From Oceanisphaera arctica (GTDB taxonomy: Bacteria; Pseudomonadota; Gammaproteobacteria; Enterobacterales; Aeromonadaceae): a stretch of 64,000 nt of DNA. The stretch lies in contig NZ_MPZM01000003.1 in the NCBI RefSeq assembly GCF_002936955.1, positions 1-64,000 of the forward strand, written 5' to 3'. Made by a program: the position numbers and the translations under genes. The notes under the pieces are model-generated. The model searched no databases and had not been told where the DNA came from. It saw nothing but the letters and a program-made list of their open reading frames with translations. Of the stretch, positions 1 to 9,148 are shown piece after piece. Each line of letters begins with the position of its first letter. Within the stretch, counting starts at the first letter, position 1.

Positions 1-10
1 TTGCCCAAGT

Positions 11-87
<77 letters not shown>

Positions 88-131
88 TCCTATACTTGCG
101 CTTTATTCTACTACTGTACCACTTTCTGAGT

Positions 132-208
<77 letters not shown>

Positions 209-327
209 TCCTCAGGCTGCGTATACTAGTGATCCACATCACTGAAAGCAAGGGCTCTGCCAGAACTTTGTTTCGTATGATGGATAATGCTGCAACCTGC
301 CGATATTGCGTGCAACAGGCGGCAATT

Positions 328-358
328 TTTACAAGCCGGCGGCGGTTTCAGGTATAAT
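328..358 (+). promoter_or_regulatory. Probable sigma70 promoter of rlmKL
   Basis: A perfect TATAAT at 353-358 is preceded 19 bp upstream by TTTACA (328-333). The start codon of rlmKL follows 30 bp after the -10. The spacer is slightly long, so the -10 is the firmer part of the call. Confidence 0.6.
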
Positions 359-388
359 ACGGCCCTCTTTTATTTGAAAAGCCTGACT

Positions 389-2491
389 ATGCTGCCGTTT
401 TTTGCTACCTGCCCCAAGGGCCTGGAATCCTTACTCACCGATGAACTGAAAAACCTGGGGGCCACCGAGCTTCAGGAAACCGTGGCCGGTGTGGCCTTCA
501 AGGGAGAGCTGGCCACCGCTTATCGTGCCTGCATGTGGTCCCGGCTGGCCTCTCGCATCATGCTGCAATTGGCCGATTTTACCATGCGCGATGATATGGA
601 CCTTTATCTGGGCGCGGCCAATATCGAGTGGGAGCAGCATATTCAACCAGGGCAGACCTTCGCGGTAGACTTTTCCGGTGGCAATGAAGCGATTACCAAT
701 ACCCAGTATGGCGCCCTGAAAATTAAGGATGCCATCGTCGACCGGCTGACCAAGCGCTGGGGCGAGCGGCCCAACGTGGACAAGCGCACTCCCGACATCC
801 GCATTCTGGCGCACCTCAAGCGTAATAATCAGTTGAGCATTACCCTGGACTTGTCGGGTCCTGCTTTGCACCAACGGGGCTATCGCCAGCAGGCAGGTGA
901 GGCACCTTTAAAGGAAAACCTCGCAGTCGCCATTTTGCTGCGCAGTGGCTGGGATATTACCAAGCCGTTGGTCGACCCCATGTGTGGTTCCGGTACCTTA
1001 CTAATAGAAGCGGCCCTGATGGCCGCCGACCATGCGCCCGGTTTGTTGCGAGTCCGGTTCGGCTTTATGGCCTGGAGCGGCCACAACCGTGAACTGTGGC
1101 AGGAGATTACCGCCGAGGCCACGGTTCGTGCTACGCGTGGTATGAAACAGGCGAATACCGAACTTTATGGTTTTGACCAAGACAAACGGGTATTGGCTTT
1201 TGCCGAAGATAACGCGCAGGCAGCGGGGGTCGCTGCATTTATTCGCTTTAGGGCCGGGGGCGTGAATACCCTTGAAAACCCCGCCGCCGAGCCAGGCTGG
1301 GTGATTTCCAACCCGCCTTACGGCGAACGATTGAGTGAGTTTCCTTCTTTATTAGGCCTGCATCAGCAGCTGGGCGATAAACTGCGTGAGCAATTTAAAG
1401 GCTGGCATGTCAGCCTGATCTCAAGCTCCCCCGAGTTGCTCAGCTGCCTGCGCCTGCGCCACGAAAAAATCTACAAGCTGTTCAACGGCGCCCTGGCTTG
1501 TGACCTGCGCAACTATCTTATTGCCGAAGACGCGAAAACCGCGCGCCCGCTGGCGGCAGACTTTGCCAACCGGTTGGCAAAGAACATCAAGGCGCTGGAA
1601 AAATGGGCCCGTAACGAGCAGGTTGACTGCTATCGGCTCTATGATGCGGACTTGCCGGAATACAACGCCGCCATCGACCGTTATCAGGACTATATCGTCA
1701 TCCAGGAATACGCGGCGCCGAAAACCATTCCCGAATTCAAGGCCCGTGGTCGTTTCTACGATCTGGTGCAAGCCACCCAGGCGGTGACGGGTGTTGAAGG
1801 CCGCAAGGTTATTTTAAAAGTGCGTTCGCGCCAGCAGGGCAAGGAGCAGTACGAAAAGCTGGACCGCCGCGATCAGTGGATGGAAGTGCAGGAGCACAAC
1901 GCCCGCCTGCTGGTCAACCTGCACGACTACCTCGACACCGGCCTGTTTCTGGATCACAGACCCATCCGCAAGCAGCTGGGCGAACTGGCCAAGGGCAAGG
2001 ATTTTCTCAATCTGTTTGCCTATACCGGCAGTGCCACCGTGCATGCCGGCTTGGGTGGTGCCAAAACCACCACCACGGTTGATATGTCGAAAACCTATTT
2101 AGGCTGGGCCGAACGTAACATGGAGCTCAATGGTTTAACCGGTCGCCGCCACCAGTTTATTCAGGCAGATTGCCTGAACTGGCTGAGTAAACCCGGTGAC
2201 GATTATGACCTTATCTTCGTCGATCCGCCGACCTTCTCCAACTCCAAGCGCATGGAAGATGCCTTCGATGTGCAGGAAGATCATATCGAACTGCTGCGTC
2301 TGCTGAGCAAGCGACTGCGCCCGGATGGCCTGCTGATTTTTTCCAACAACAAGCGTCATTTCAAGATGGACATGGCCGGGCTGGAAGAACTGGGCCTGGA
2401 GGCTCGCGACATTACCAAGTCCAGCTTGCCGAAAGACTTTGCCCGTAACCCGCACATCCATAACTGCTGGGAAATTCGCCGGAGTCAATGA
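389..2491 (+). CDS. rlmKL: Bifunctional 23S rRNA methyltransferase RlmKL
   Basis: Fused enzyme that makes m2G2445 (RlmL half) and m7G2069 (RlmK half) in 23S rRNA during 50S assembly. The ATG at 389 gives 700 aa, close to the E. coli protein; an upstream in-frame start at 287 would add 34 unconserved residues and place the promoter inside the gene. A THUMP-type RNA-binding region occupies the N-terminus. NPPYGER at residues 308-314 is the RlmL catalytic motif and DPPTFSNSKRM near 612-622 is the RlmK motif. It overlaps the next gene by 4 nt (ATGA) and heads an rlmKL-glutaredoxin-uup operon. Identification rests on full-length motif match. Confidence 0.95.
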   Translation: MLPFFATCPKGLESLLTDELKNLGATELQETVAGVAFKGELATAYRACMWSRLASRIMLQLADFTMRDDMDLYLGAANIEWEQHIQPGQTFAVDFSGGNEAITNTQYGALKIKDAIVDRLTKRWGERPNVDKRTPDIRILAHLKRNNQLSITLDLSGPALHQRGYRQQAGEAPLKENLAVAILLRSGWDITKPLVDPMCGSGTLLIEAALMAADHAPGLLRVRFGFMAWSGHNRELWQEITAEATVRATRGMKQANTELYGFDQDKRVLAFAEDNAQAAGVAAFIRFRAGGVNTLENPAAEPGWVISNPPYGERLSEFPSLLGLHQQLGDKLREQFKGWHVSLISSSPELLSCLRLRHEKIYKLFNGALACDLRNYLIAEDAKTARPLAADFANRLAKNIKALEKWARNEQVDCYRLYDADLPEYNAAIDRYQDYIVIQEYAAPKTIPEFKARGRFYDLVQATQAVTGVEGRKVILKVRSRQQGKEQYEKLDRRDQWMEVQEHNARLLVNLHDYLDTGLFLDHRPIRKQLGELAKGKDFLNLFAYTGSATVHAGLGGAKTTTTVDMSKTYLGWAERNMELNGLTGRRHQFIQADCLNWLSKPGDDYDLIFVDPPTFSNSKRMEDAFDVQEDHIELLRLLSKRLRPDGLLIFSNNKRHFKMDMAGLEELGLEARDITKSSLPKDFARNPHIHNCWEIRRSQ

Positions 2492-2724
2492 TGAGCCTGA
2501 CGCTGTTTTCTACCGATGGTTGCCATCTGTGCGAACAGGCCTGGGCGCTGCTGGAGCAGTGCGGCCTGAATAGCGACACAGAGCAACAAGATATTATCAA
2601 CAACGAGCAATGGCTGGCCGCTTATGCGGTACGCATTCCGGTTTTGCGCCGCCAAGACGGCGCTGAGCTGGACTGGCCCTTTAGCGCAGCCGATATTATT
2701 GCCTTTAACCGAGTGACATCATGA
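2488..2724 (+). CDS. Glutaredoxin family protein (DUF836 type)
   Basis: 78-aa thioredoxin-fold protein. It begins MMSLTLFSTDGCHLCEQ, with a CxxC redox pair at Cys12 and Cys15, typical of the small glutaredoxin-like family (PF05768). The substrate is unknown. It overlaps rlmKL and uup by 4 nt each, so the three are translationally coupled. Start is either 2488 or the adjacent ATG at 2491. The position between rlmKL and uup is conserved in related gammaproteobacteria as far as I recall. Confidence 0.85.
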   Translation: MMSLTLFSTDGCHLCEQAWALLEQCGLNSDTEQQDIINNEQWLAAYAVRIPVLRRQDGAELDWPFSAADIIAFNRVTS

Positions 2725-4622
2725 GTTTGTTAACCCTGCAAAATGCCCAGTTGGCGTTTGGTGACGCCCCGTTATTGGACGGGCTGGAATTCAATATTCA
2801 GGCCGGAGAGCGGGTCTGTATCGTAGGCCGTAACGGTGCCGGTAAATCGACCCTGATGAAGGTCATTGCCGGCGAACTGCAGCTGGACGACGGTCGTCGC
2901 CAGCTGCAACAGAACATCAATATCGCCCGACTCGAGCAGGATCCCCCCAAGGTCTCCGACGATCAGACCGTGTTTGACTATGTGGCCGGTGGTCTGGCCG
3001 AGATGGGTGCCTTGCTGGCCAAGTATCATCATCAATTAGAAAAAGTAGGTCACGACTGTTCAGAAAAAGCGCTGAACGAATTGATGCGCCTGCAAGAGCA
3101 GGTCGAAGTGGCCAACGGTTGGCACTTTGATACCCGTATCAATCAGAGTCTGACCTTGTTGGAGCTGAATGGTGACACTCGGCTGAACGACTTGTCGGGC
3201 GGCTGGTTGCGCAAGGTGGCCCTGGCCCGTGCGCTGACCAATGATCCGGACATTCTGCTGCTGGATGAGCCGACTAACCACCTGGATATCGAGGCCATCG
3301 CCTGGCTTGAAACCTTTCTGGTGGACTTCAGAGGCGCCATCGTCTTCGTCAGCCACGATCGTGCCTTTATTCGCAAGATGGCCACTCGCATCGTGGACCT
3401 GGATCGCGGCAAGCTGTCCAGCTGGCCCGGCAACTACGACGATTACCTGGTCAGTAAAGAAGAAGCGCTGCGGGTTGAAGCGGAACAGAATGCATTGTTC
3501 GACAAGCGCCTGGCACAGGAAGAAGCCTGGATCCGCCAGGGCGTCAAGGCGCGCCGCACCCGTAACGAAGGCCGGGTGCGCGCCCTCAAGGCGTTACGCA
3601 ACGAGCGCAGTCAGCGTCGTGAAAGCGTCGGTAAGGTCAGCGTGACCCTGGATGATGTACGCCGTTCCGGCAAAATTGTGTTTGAGGCGGAAAACCTTAA
3701 TTTTGCCTACGAAGACAAACTTTTGCTAAACAACTTCTCTACCTTGATCCAGCGTGGCGACAAAATTGCGCTGGTGGGGCCAAACGGTTGCGGAAAGAGT
3801 ACGCTTATCAAGCTATTGCTGGGTAAGCTTGAAGCCGACTCGGGTACTTTAAAGTGCGGCACCAAGTTGGAAGTGGCCTATTTCGATCAGTATCGGGAAC
3901 AGCTGGATCCAGAGCGCACCGTGATGGACAACCTGGCCGAAGGCAAGCAGGAAGTGGAAGTGAATGGTCGCAGCCGCCATGTGCTGGGTTATTTGCAGGA
4001 TTTTCTGTTCGAGCCCAAGCGTGCCCGTACTCCGGTGAAAGCCCTGTCGGGCGGTGAGAAAAACCGACTGCTGCTGGCTCGCCTGTTCCTCAAGCCCAGC
4101 AACTTGCTGGTGCTCGATGAACCGACCAATGACCTGGACGTAGAAACCCTGGAGCTGCTCGAAGAGCTGCTCGCCGATTATAAAGGTACCCTGCTGCTGG
4201 TCAGCCACGACCGGGACTTTATCGACAACACCGCTACCCATTGCTGGTTGTTTGAAGGCGAGGGTAAGGTCAGCGAGTTTGTCGGTGGCTATCAGGACAT
4301 GCAGCATCAATTGTCTTATCAGGCCGAAGTGGCAGTAGCGAAAGAAAAATCCGACAAGCCGGCGGCCAAGGCTGACAACAAGCCCAAGCCTGGTAAGAAG
4401 CTGTCGTACAAACTGCAGCAAGAGCTGAGCGGTTTGCCACTGAAACTGGAACAGCTGGAGCAGCAGATAGCGTCATTGCAGCAAGCGGTCAATGCCCCGG
4501 ATTTTTTCAGCAAGCCAGAAGAGCAGACGCAGTCGACCTTGCAGCAACTGGCCGATGCCGAAGCCGAGCTGGAAGTCGCCTTCGCCCGTTGGGAAGAACT
4601 GGAAGCAATGTCCGCCGGTTAA
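2721..4622 (+). CDS. uup: ABC-F ATPase Uup
   Basis: 633-aa soluble ABC-F protein with two nucleotide-binding domains. The first Walker A is GRNGAGKST near residues 36-44 with LSGGWLRK signature and LLLDEPTNHLD Walker B. The second set is GPNGCGKST, LSGGEKNR and LVLDEPTNDLD. The charged C-terminal region (after about residue 530) is the Uup DNA-binding coiled coil. Family members act on ribosomes or branched DNA; E. coli uup mutants show raised precise transposon excision. Length equals E. coli Uup. It is the last gene of its operon, followed by a strong terminator. Confidence 0.95.
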   Translation: MSLLTLQNAQLAFGDAPLLDGLEFNIQAGERVCIVGRNGAGKSTLMKVIAGELQLDDGRRQLQQNINIARLEQDPPKVSDDQTVFDYVAGGLAEMGALLAKYHHQLEKVGHDCSEKALNELMRLQEQVEVANGWHFDTRINQSLTLLELNGDTRLNDLSGGWLRKVALARALTNDPDILLLDEPTNHLDIEAIAWLETFLVDFRGAIVFVSHDRAFIRKMATRIVDLDRGKLSSWPGNYDDYLVSKEEALRVEAEQNALFDKRLAQEEAWIRQGVKARRTRNEGRVRALKALRNERSQRRESVGKVSVTLDDVRRSGKIVFEAENLNFAYEDKLLLNNFSTLIQRGDKIALVGPNGCGKSTLIKLLLGKLEADSGTLKCGTKLEVAYFDQYREQLDPERTVMDNLAEGKQEVEVNGRSRHVLGYLQDFLFEPKRARTPVKALSGGEKNRLLLARLFLKPSNLLVLDEPTNDLDVETLELLEELLADYKGTLLLVSHDRDFIDNTATHCWLFEGEGKVSEFVGGYQDMQHQLSYQAEVAVAKEKSDKPAAKADNKPKPGKKLSYKLQQELSGLPLKLEQLEQQIASLQQAVNAPDFFSKPEEQTQSTLQQLADAEAELEVAFARWEELEAMSAG

Positions 4623-4649
4623 GCCGCTGACGTCACTCTTCTTTACTTT

Positions 4650-4690
4650 CAAGATGCCCGCCGATGCGGGCATCTTGCTATCTAATTTTT
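4650..4690 (+). terminator. Rho-independent terminator after uup
   Basis: A perfect 12-bp stem (4650-4661 with 4666-4677) around a CGAT loop, followed after a short gap by a T run ending at 4690. It begins 28 bp after the uup stop codon. Confidence 0.9.
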
Positions 4691-4710
4691 GTACCTGGTT
4701 GCTCTGCAAA

Positions 4711-4932
4711 GGTCGGACAAAGGGCCCGCTCAGCCGACTCGCCGCGGGACGTGCCACTCACCGCTTTAGCCTACTGCGAACCTTCACTGGATGTTCGGTC
4801 AGACTAAAAGCTGCCCCCTCTAGGCTCCGCCGAGCCATCTGACCGCCGATGGATGGCGGGAATGCCGCAATGGCAGGAGCATTTTTCGGCCTTGGCGCGG
4901 AGGGTCGGCTGAGCAGATCCCTTTGTCCTCCT
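4711..4932. repeat. Inverted-repeat element, MITE-like, in the uup-rmf gap
   Basis: The 590-bp gap between uup and rmf has no convincing gene. The segment 4711-4747 is repeated in inverted orientation at about 4895-4932: the reverse complement of the left arm reads GTCGGCTGAGCGGGCCC and the right arm reads GTCGGCTGAGCAGATCC, both continuing into CTTTGTCC. The roughly 150 bp between the arms contain further short hairpins. No transposase is present, so this may be a miniature non-autonomous element or a large structured repeat. ORFs on both strands here have no recognisable product. Confidence 0.5.
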
Positions 4933-5212
4933 TGATGTATCAGAGTTGCCTGTAAGCACCGTCTTCGGATAACTCTGTGCTTGAAAAGAGGCAACACAGC
5001 CGTGCGACATGGTCGGAGTGAAGCAACTCACATTTCACAGCTTTGGTTTTCTCGGCGTTCATTAAAATGTCATAGATATCAGTCGTTAATCTCGGAAACT
5101 CGTTTTTGATTAAAAATTAATCTTGATCTGAAGCCGCAATTCTATTATTGATAAGGGGCGGCGGCGGTAACGCTGCCGTGCACTTTTTGTTGATTATACG
5201 AGGGTTATACCT

Positions 5213-5389
5213 ATGAAGAGACAAAAACGTGACCGCTTGGAAAGAGCGCGTACTCGCGGTTACCAGGCTGGCGTCAGTGGTCGAGCAAAAGAGCAATGCC
5301 CCTATAATGATTTTGATGCCAAAGGACATTGGCTGGGGGGTTGGCGAGATGCCATGGAAGACAAGGGCTCGGGCCTCTTCATAAAATAA
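5213..5389 (+). CDS. rmf: Ribosome modulation factor RMF
   Basis: 58-aa basic protein starting MKRQKRDRLERARTRGYQAG, which matches E. coli RMF at almost every residue, followed by the conserved CPY and WLGGWRDAMED segments. RMF converts 70S ribosomes to inactive 100S dimers in stationary phase. The ORF is only 59 codons with stop and could be missed by length filters. The region before it is AT-rich, with TATTAT at 5143-5148 as a possible -10. In E. coli rmf also neighbours fabA and ycbZ. Confidence 0.95.
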   Translation: MKRQKRDRLERARTRGYQAGVSGRAKEQCPYNDFDAKGHWLGGWRDAMEDKGSGLFIK

Positions 5390-5403
5390 ATCAGTTACCG
5401 CTT

Positions 5404-5445
5404 CAACAAAAAAGGCCCCGACATGTCGGGGCCTTGATATTTTAT
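5404..5445. terminator. Bidirectional terminator between rmf and fabA
   Basis: GGCCCCGA and TCGGGGCC flank a CATG loop, extended by AA/TT pairs (5412-5435), with an A run before and a T-rich run after. It can serve both rmf (+) and fabA (-), which converge here. Confidence 0.85.
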
Positions 5446-5498
5446 CGGTACTTATTTGCTTGGTACCTTGGCTCAGAGAGCCATCGAGCAGAAGCCGA

Positions 5499-6029
5499 TC
5501 AGAAGTTGGAAGTATCGGTAAAGAGACCGACTTTCAGATCTTTCGCTTCGTAAATCACGCGGCCGTCAACTTCCACGGTACCATCGGCGATGCCCATAAC
5601 AAGCTTGCGCCAGATAACCCGCTTGAGGGTGATTTTATAGGTCACTTTCTTGGCGGTCGGCAGGATCTGACCGGTGAACTTCACTTCACCTACGCCCAGA
5701 GCACGACCCTTGCCGGGGCCACCTTTCCAGCCCAGGAAGAAGCCGACCAGCTGCCACATGGCATCCAGACCCAGACAGCCGGGCATTACCGGGTCGCCGG
5801 GGAAGTGGCAACCGAAGAACCACAGATCCGGATTGATATCCAGCTCGGCGATGATCTCGCCCTTGCCGTGTTCGCCGCCATCATCGTTGATGCGCATGAT
5901 GCGATCCATCATCAGCATGTTGGGGGCCGGCAACTGGCTGTTGCCCGGGCCGAATAATTCACCCTGGCTACAGGCCAGCAATTCTTCTCTGGTAAAGGAA
6001 TGTTTACCCAGTTCTTTTTGTGAAGACAT
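5499..6029 (-). CDS. fabA: 3-hydroxydecanoyl-ACP dehydratase/isomerase FabA
   Basis: 176-aa hot-dog fold enzyme that dehydrates 3-hydroxydecanoyl-ACP and isomerises the trans-2 product to cis-3, opening the anaerobic unsaturated fatty acid branch. The catalytic His75 sits in [13 protein letters not shown] and the Asp89 partner in LGLDAMWQL, corresponding to His70/Asp84 of E. coli FabA. Transcribed after the Lon-like gene with a 90-bp gap that holds a FabR-type palindrome. Confidence 0.97.
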   Translation of the reverse strand: MSSQKELGKHSFTREELLACSQGELFGPGNSQLPAPNMLMMDRIMRINDDGGEHGKGEIIAELDINPDLWFFGCHFPGDPVMPGCLGLDAMWQLVGFFLGWKGGPGKGRALGVGEVKFTGQILPTAKKVTYKITLKRVIWRKLVMGIADGTVEVDGRVIYEAKDLKVGLFTDTSNF

Positions 6030-6084
6030 TTCACTATTCCGTTTTGTTCAGGCCAAAGCCTGGATTGCAAATTGGCGCCACTTT

Positions 6085-6102
6085 AGCGAACAGTTGTTCG
6101 CC
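6085..6102. promoter_or_regulatory. Candidate FabR operator upstream of fabA
   Basis: The 18-bp near-perfect palindrome AGCGAACA GT TGTTCGCC lies 56 bp upstream of the fabA start. It matches the AGCGNACA/TGTNCGC half-sites I recall for FabR upstream of fabA and fabB in enterics. FabR itself is not in the window, so the assignment is by motif and context. Confidence 0.6.
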
Positions 6103-6119
6103 AGACAAGTCCGATCACT

Positions 6120-8075
6120 TCAGCGTCGGAACAGGCGCCGTAAAAAGCCGCTTTCCACGGTATGACCGTTAAGCTCATCGAGGCGGTCACGAATGCGGCC
6201 GAACAGCGTATCCGGCTGCTCGACATCGCCGGCCACACTGCCGGTGAGCAGCTCGATGGCTTGCTCGACATGGGCGACCGGATAAATATGAAACTGACCT
6301 GCTTCGATGGCGGCACTGACTTCATCCGACAGATTGAGCTGCAGCCGGTTGCTGGCCGGCAGCAAGACACCCTGCTGGCCGGTAAGCCCCTGAATTTTGC
6401 ACAGCCGGAAGAAGCCTTCTATTTTCTCGTTTACGCCGCCCACCGGTTGCACATGACCAAACTGATCCACGGCGCCGGTTACCGCAAAGTGCTGATAAAT
6501 CGGCTCCTTGGCCAAGGCCGAGAGCAGGGCGCAGAGGCCGGTCAGGGAGGCACTGTCACCGTCTATCTCGTGGTAAGACTGCTCGAACACCAGGTTGGCG
6601 GACAGCGGTGAAGGGTGCTCGGCCCCGAACAGGTTGGACAGGTAGCCATGAATGATCATCATCGCCTTGGCATGAATATGACCGGCAAGATCGGCCTTGC
6701 GCTCTATATCTACCACGTCGCCATCGCCCAGGTGCACGGTGGCGGTGAGTCGTACAGGCTCGCCAAAATCGTAAGGGTGGCCGGTGATCTGAATGACCGA
6801 CAGACCATTGATTTGGCCCACTTCCTTGCCGCTGGTCTGCAGCAGATACTGGCCGTCACGCACGCCCAGATCCGATTGCTCCACCAGAAAGCTCAATCGG
6901 TGATCTTGCTCTTGCTGGGCCAGCACCACATGGGCTTCGGTAATCAGTTCGCTCTGCTCGCGCCGGGCGATGACGTCCGACAATTGCATCATGGCCACCA
7001 GCTGGGATTCGACAAGCGATAATCGGTGTTGGTGCTCGGTCAGCCGGCATCCATAGCGGCACAGGCGCAGTATGGCGCTACCATCCATGTCCAGCAGCTG
7101 GTGCTTCTGGCGCAGATGGGACAGAAAACCGAGGTAAGAGGGCAAGTCTTCGCGCACATCCCATTCGGGAATGATATCGGCCCGCAGGAACGCCAGGGTA
7201 TCCAGCTCCCGGTCGAGCAGATAGAGCTCGGCCACCGACAGCCGATCGCCGACCAGAATCAGGTGAATATCCAGTGGTGGTGGCTCGGGCTGGAAGTAAA
7301 ACGACGCCATTTCCGCCGCGCGGCTCCACTCTATCTGGCGGGCTGCGAGGGCATGTTTCAGTCTAAACCAGAGGTTGGGCTGATCGAGCAGCTCTTCAAT
7401 CGGAACTATGAGATAGCCGCCGTTGGCCTGATGAACCAGGCCCGGTTCCAGCAGATGATGGTGACTGAACACCGAGCCCTGCTCGGTCTGAAAGTGTATG
7501 GCGCCAAACAGCTGTTCGGGGGTGAACTGGCGGGCATAAACGATGGGAATGGTGTCGTCGTGCCGGTGCACCATCAGATTGATCAGCACCGGGTGACTGA
7601 AGCCCTTGCCGGCGGCCACATGCTGAGACAGCAATGACAGATAGTCGGCAATTTTTTCGTCGTTACCCTGTTTTTTCAGGATCCGCTGCACTATGTGTTC
7701 GGCTTCCAGGTGACGGGACGACAGTTCCAGCAGCTGGCCGACCAGCTCGCAGAATTCGAGGCCGGTGCCGGCTTTCAACCGCAACCAGATGGGTTTTTGT
7801 GAGTGATTCAGGTTTTCGGCGTAACAGAGGTCGAACAAGTCCGCATGCTTGGCGTGCTTTCTGACCAGATCCTGCACCAGCTCTTCATAATCAGTGCCCG
7901 GAAAACCGTTGAGTAACAGCACCGGATTGACCGCGTTCAATTCCGACAGGGTGGCGAAGGCGGAATCTACCCGGGCCTGCAGCGCGCTGAACGACAGCGA
8001 GGGCACATCGTTCAGGGTGGAGAGTTCGGGTAGTGTAAAAACAGGGTTCAGTTCGACATGACTCAGTGGCTGCAC
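6120..8075 (-). CDS. ycbZ: Lon-like ATP-dependent protease (YcbZ/LonB family)
   Basis: 651-aa protein with an N-terminal AAA-related region (LLNGFPGTDYEE near 54-65, degenerate P-loop) and a C-terminal Lon peptidase domain. The catalytic Ser508 lies in DGDSASLTG and Lys551 in VNEKIEGFF, so the Ser-Lys dyad is intact. The N-terminal Lon substrate-binding domain is absent, as in E. coli YcbZ. Physiological substrates are poorly known. It precedes fabA in the same orientation, as in E. coli. Confidence 0.88.
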   Translation of the reverse strand: MQPLSHVELNPVFTLPELSTLNDVPSLSFSALQARVDSAFATLSELNAVNPVLLLNGFPGTDYEELVQDLVRKHAKHADLFDLCYAENLNHSQKPIWLRLKAGTGLEFCELVGQLLELSSRHLEAEHIVQRILKKQGNDEKIADYLSLLSQHVAAGKGFSHPVLINLMVHRHDDTIPIVYARQFTPEQLFGAIHFQTEQGSVFSHHHLLEPGLVHQANGGYLIVPIEELLDQPNLWFRLKHALAARQIEWSRAAEMASFYFQPEPPPLDIHLILVGDRLSVAELYLLDRELDTLAFLRADIIPEWDVREDLPSYLGFLSHLRQKHQLLDMDGSAILRLCRYGCRLTEHQHRLSLVESQLVAMMQLSDVIARREQSELITEAHVVLAQQEQDHRLSFLVEQSDLGVRDGQYLLQTSGKEVGQINGLSVIQITGHPYDFGEPVRLTATVHLGDGDVVDIERKADLAGHIHAKAMMIIHGYLSNLFGAEHPSPLSANLVFEQSYHEIDGDSASLTGLCALLSALAKEPIYQHFAVTGAVDQFGHVQPVGGVNEKIEGFFRLCKIQGLTGQQGVLLPASNRLQLNLSDEVSAAIEAGQFHIYPVAHVEQAIELLTGSVAGDVEQPDTLFGRIRDRLDELNGHTVESGFLRRLFRR

Positions 8076-8217
8076 TCAAAAACTCATCAATATTGGTAAA
8101 TTGCCGTCAGTATACTGCAGCCAAGCCCGGGGTCGACAGTGCTATGGCGAATATGCGGTAAAAAGCGCGTTTTAATCCCCGGTTTTGCCTGTAATTGCAT
8201 GTAATTTAATCATTTGC

Positions 8218-8949
8218 TCAGCGTGATGAACTACGCCGGTATTGCGCCAGCTGTACCACGTTATTGCGAACGGGCTGATCCGGATAAGGGCAGGGGAAGT
8301 CACCGACCCGCGTGTCGGGATAGGTCACTGCCGCCAGGCCGGCGCCAAAGCGAAACAGGGCGTCGTCCAGCAAGCGAACCACAGGCCGAAACGCCTTGGC
8401 TCGTTGACCACCGACGGTTTTGTATCGTTGGTTGATGTGCATGCCCAGGCCATAGCAGTGATTGTCATCCAGGTAATCCATGCCCTCGTGTGTCAGGGTC
8501 TGTTGCACCCATTGACCCGCATCGGCGACATGGCCGTTGATGCTGAGATCGTTGTTGTTGAACCAGCGGGTGTGACAATCCTGGGTCGCAAAACAATCTG
8601 CCATCAATGGCAGCTCATCGTCATTGATGGCGCCGCTGTCCAGCGCCAGCTGCAAGGCCTCGTTGCCCCAGCGCTCCAGCAGCACTTTTTCCAGCTCGGA
8701 CTGGGTCGGCGGCATGGTAAAGGGCAGCAGAATGGCATAGCGGCTATATGCCTCTACCGCGATGACCGTATGGTAGCGAAGGCCGCTCCTGCGGCCGTGT
8801 TCCTGCAGATGGCATTGCCAGGCTATCTGGGCAAAACCGGTGGTTAGCGGTTGGGTGCCGAGGCGTTTGCCATCGGGGCTGGGTAGTTTGGGCAGCGTGA
8901 CGCCCAGCCATTTGGTCAAGGCATGAGTGGCCGAAATAATGATGTCCAT
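8218..8949 (-). CDS. Conserved hypothetical protein (DUF6933-like N-terminus)
   Basis: 243-aa soluble protein without signal peptide or membrane segment. The N-terminal part (MDIIISATHALTKWLG, then YHTVIAVEAYSRYAILLPF) resembles the small DUF6933 fold in which a short chain is used to look up a host-specific value; this resemblance is recalled, not tested. The C-terminal two thirds contain DCHTRWFNNNDLSINGHV and HCYGLGMHINQRYKTVGG. Function unknown. It stands alone, and the adjacent gene at 9149 is divergent. Confidence 0.7.
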   Translation of the reverse strand: MDIIISATHALTKWLGVTLPKLPSPDGKRLGTQPLTTGFAQIAWQCHLQEHGRRSGLRYHTVIAVEAYSRYAILLPFTMPPTQSELEKVLLERWGNEALQLALDSGAINDDELPLMADCFATQDCHTRWFNNNDLSINGHVADAGQWVQQTLTHEGMDYLDDNHCYGLGMHINQRYKTVGGQRAKAFRPVVRLLDDALFRFGAGLAAVTYPDTRVGDFPCPYPDQPVRNNVVQLAQYRRSSSR

Positions 8950-9148
8950 GGTGTCTCTTGTTACCGGATATTGGCCCGATCATAACCGATGGCGCAGATG
9001 ATTTGCGAGGGAGTAACCACTTTTATGCCAACATGTAAGGTCTAACATGATTCTTTTATGGATTGCGTTAACTCGTTCTTTTCCCGGATAATAGCCGCTC
9101 ATATCATTCGCATTGACGATGCGCGTTAATGGTTTTCCAAGAGGTATC

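Noticed and set aside
287-388. Longer N-terminus of RlmKL
   Set aside because: Would start before the TATAAT promoter and adds residues not seen in the family.
4758-5031. Minus-strand ORFs in the uup-rmf gap
   Set aside because: They lie inside the inverted-repeat element and mirror its symmetry, so coding is doubtful.
5460-6165. Long plus-strand ORFs over fabA
   Set aside because: They are antisense shadows of the full-length, motif-complete fabA and have no RBS or family.
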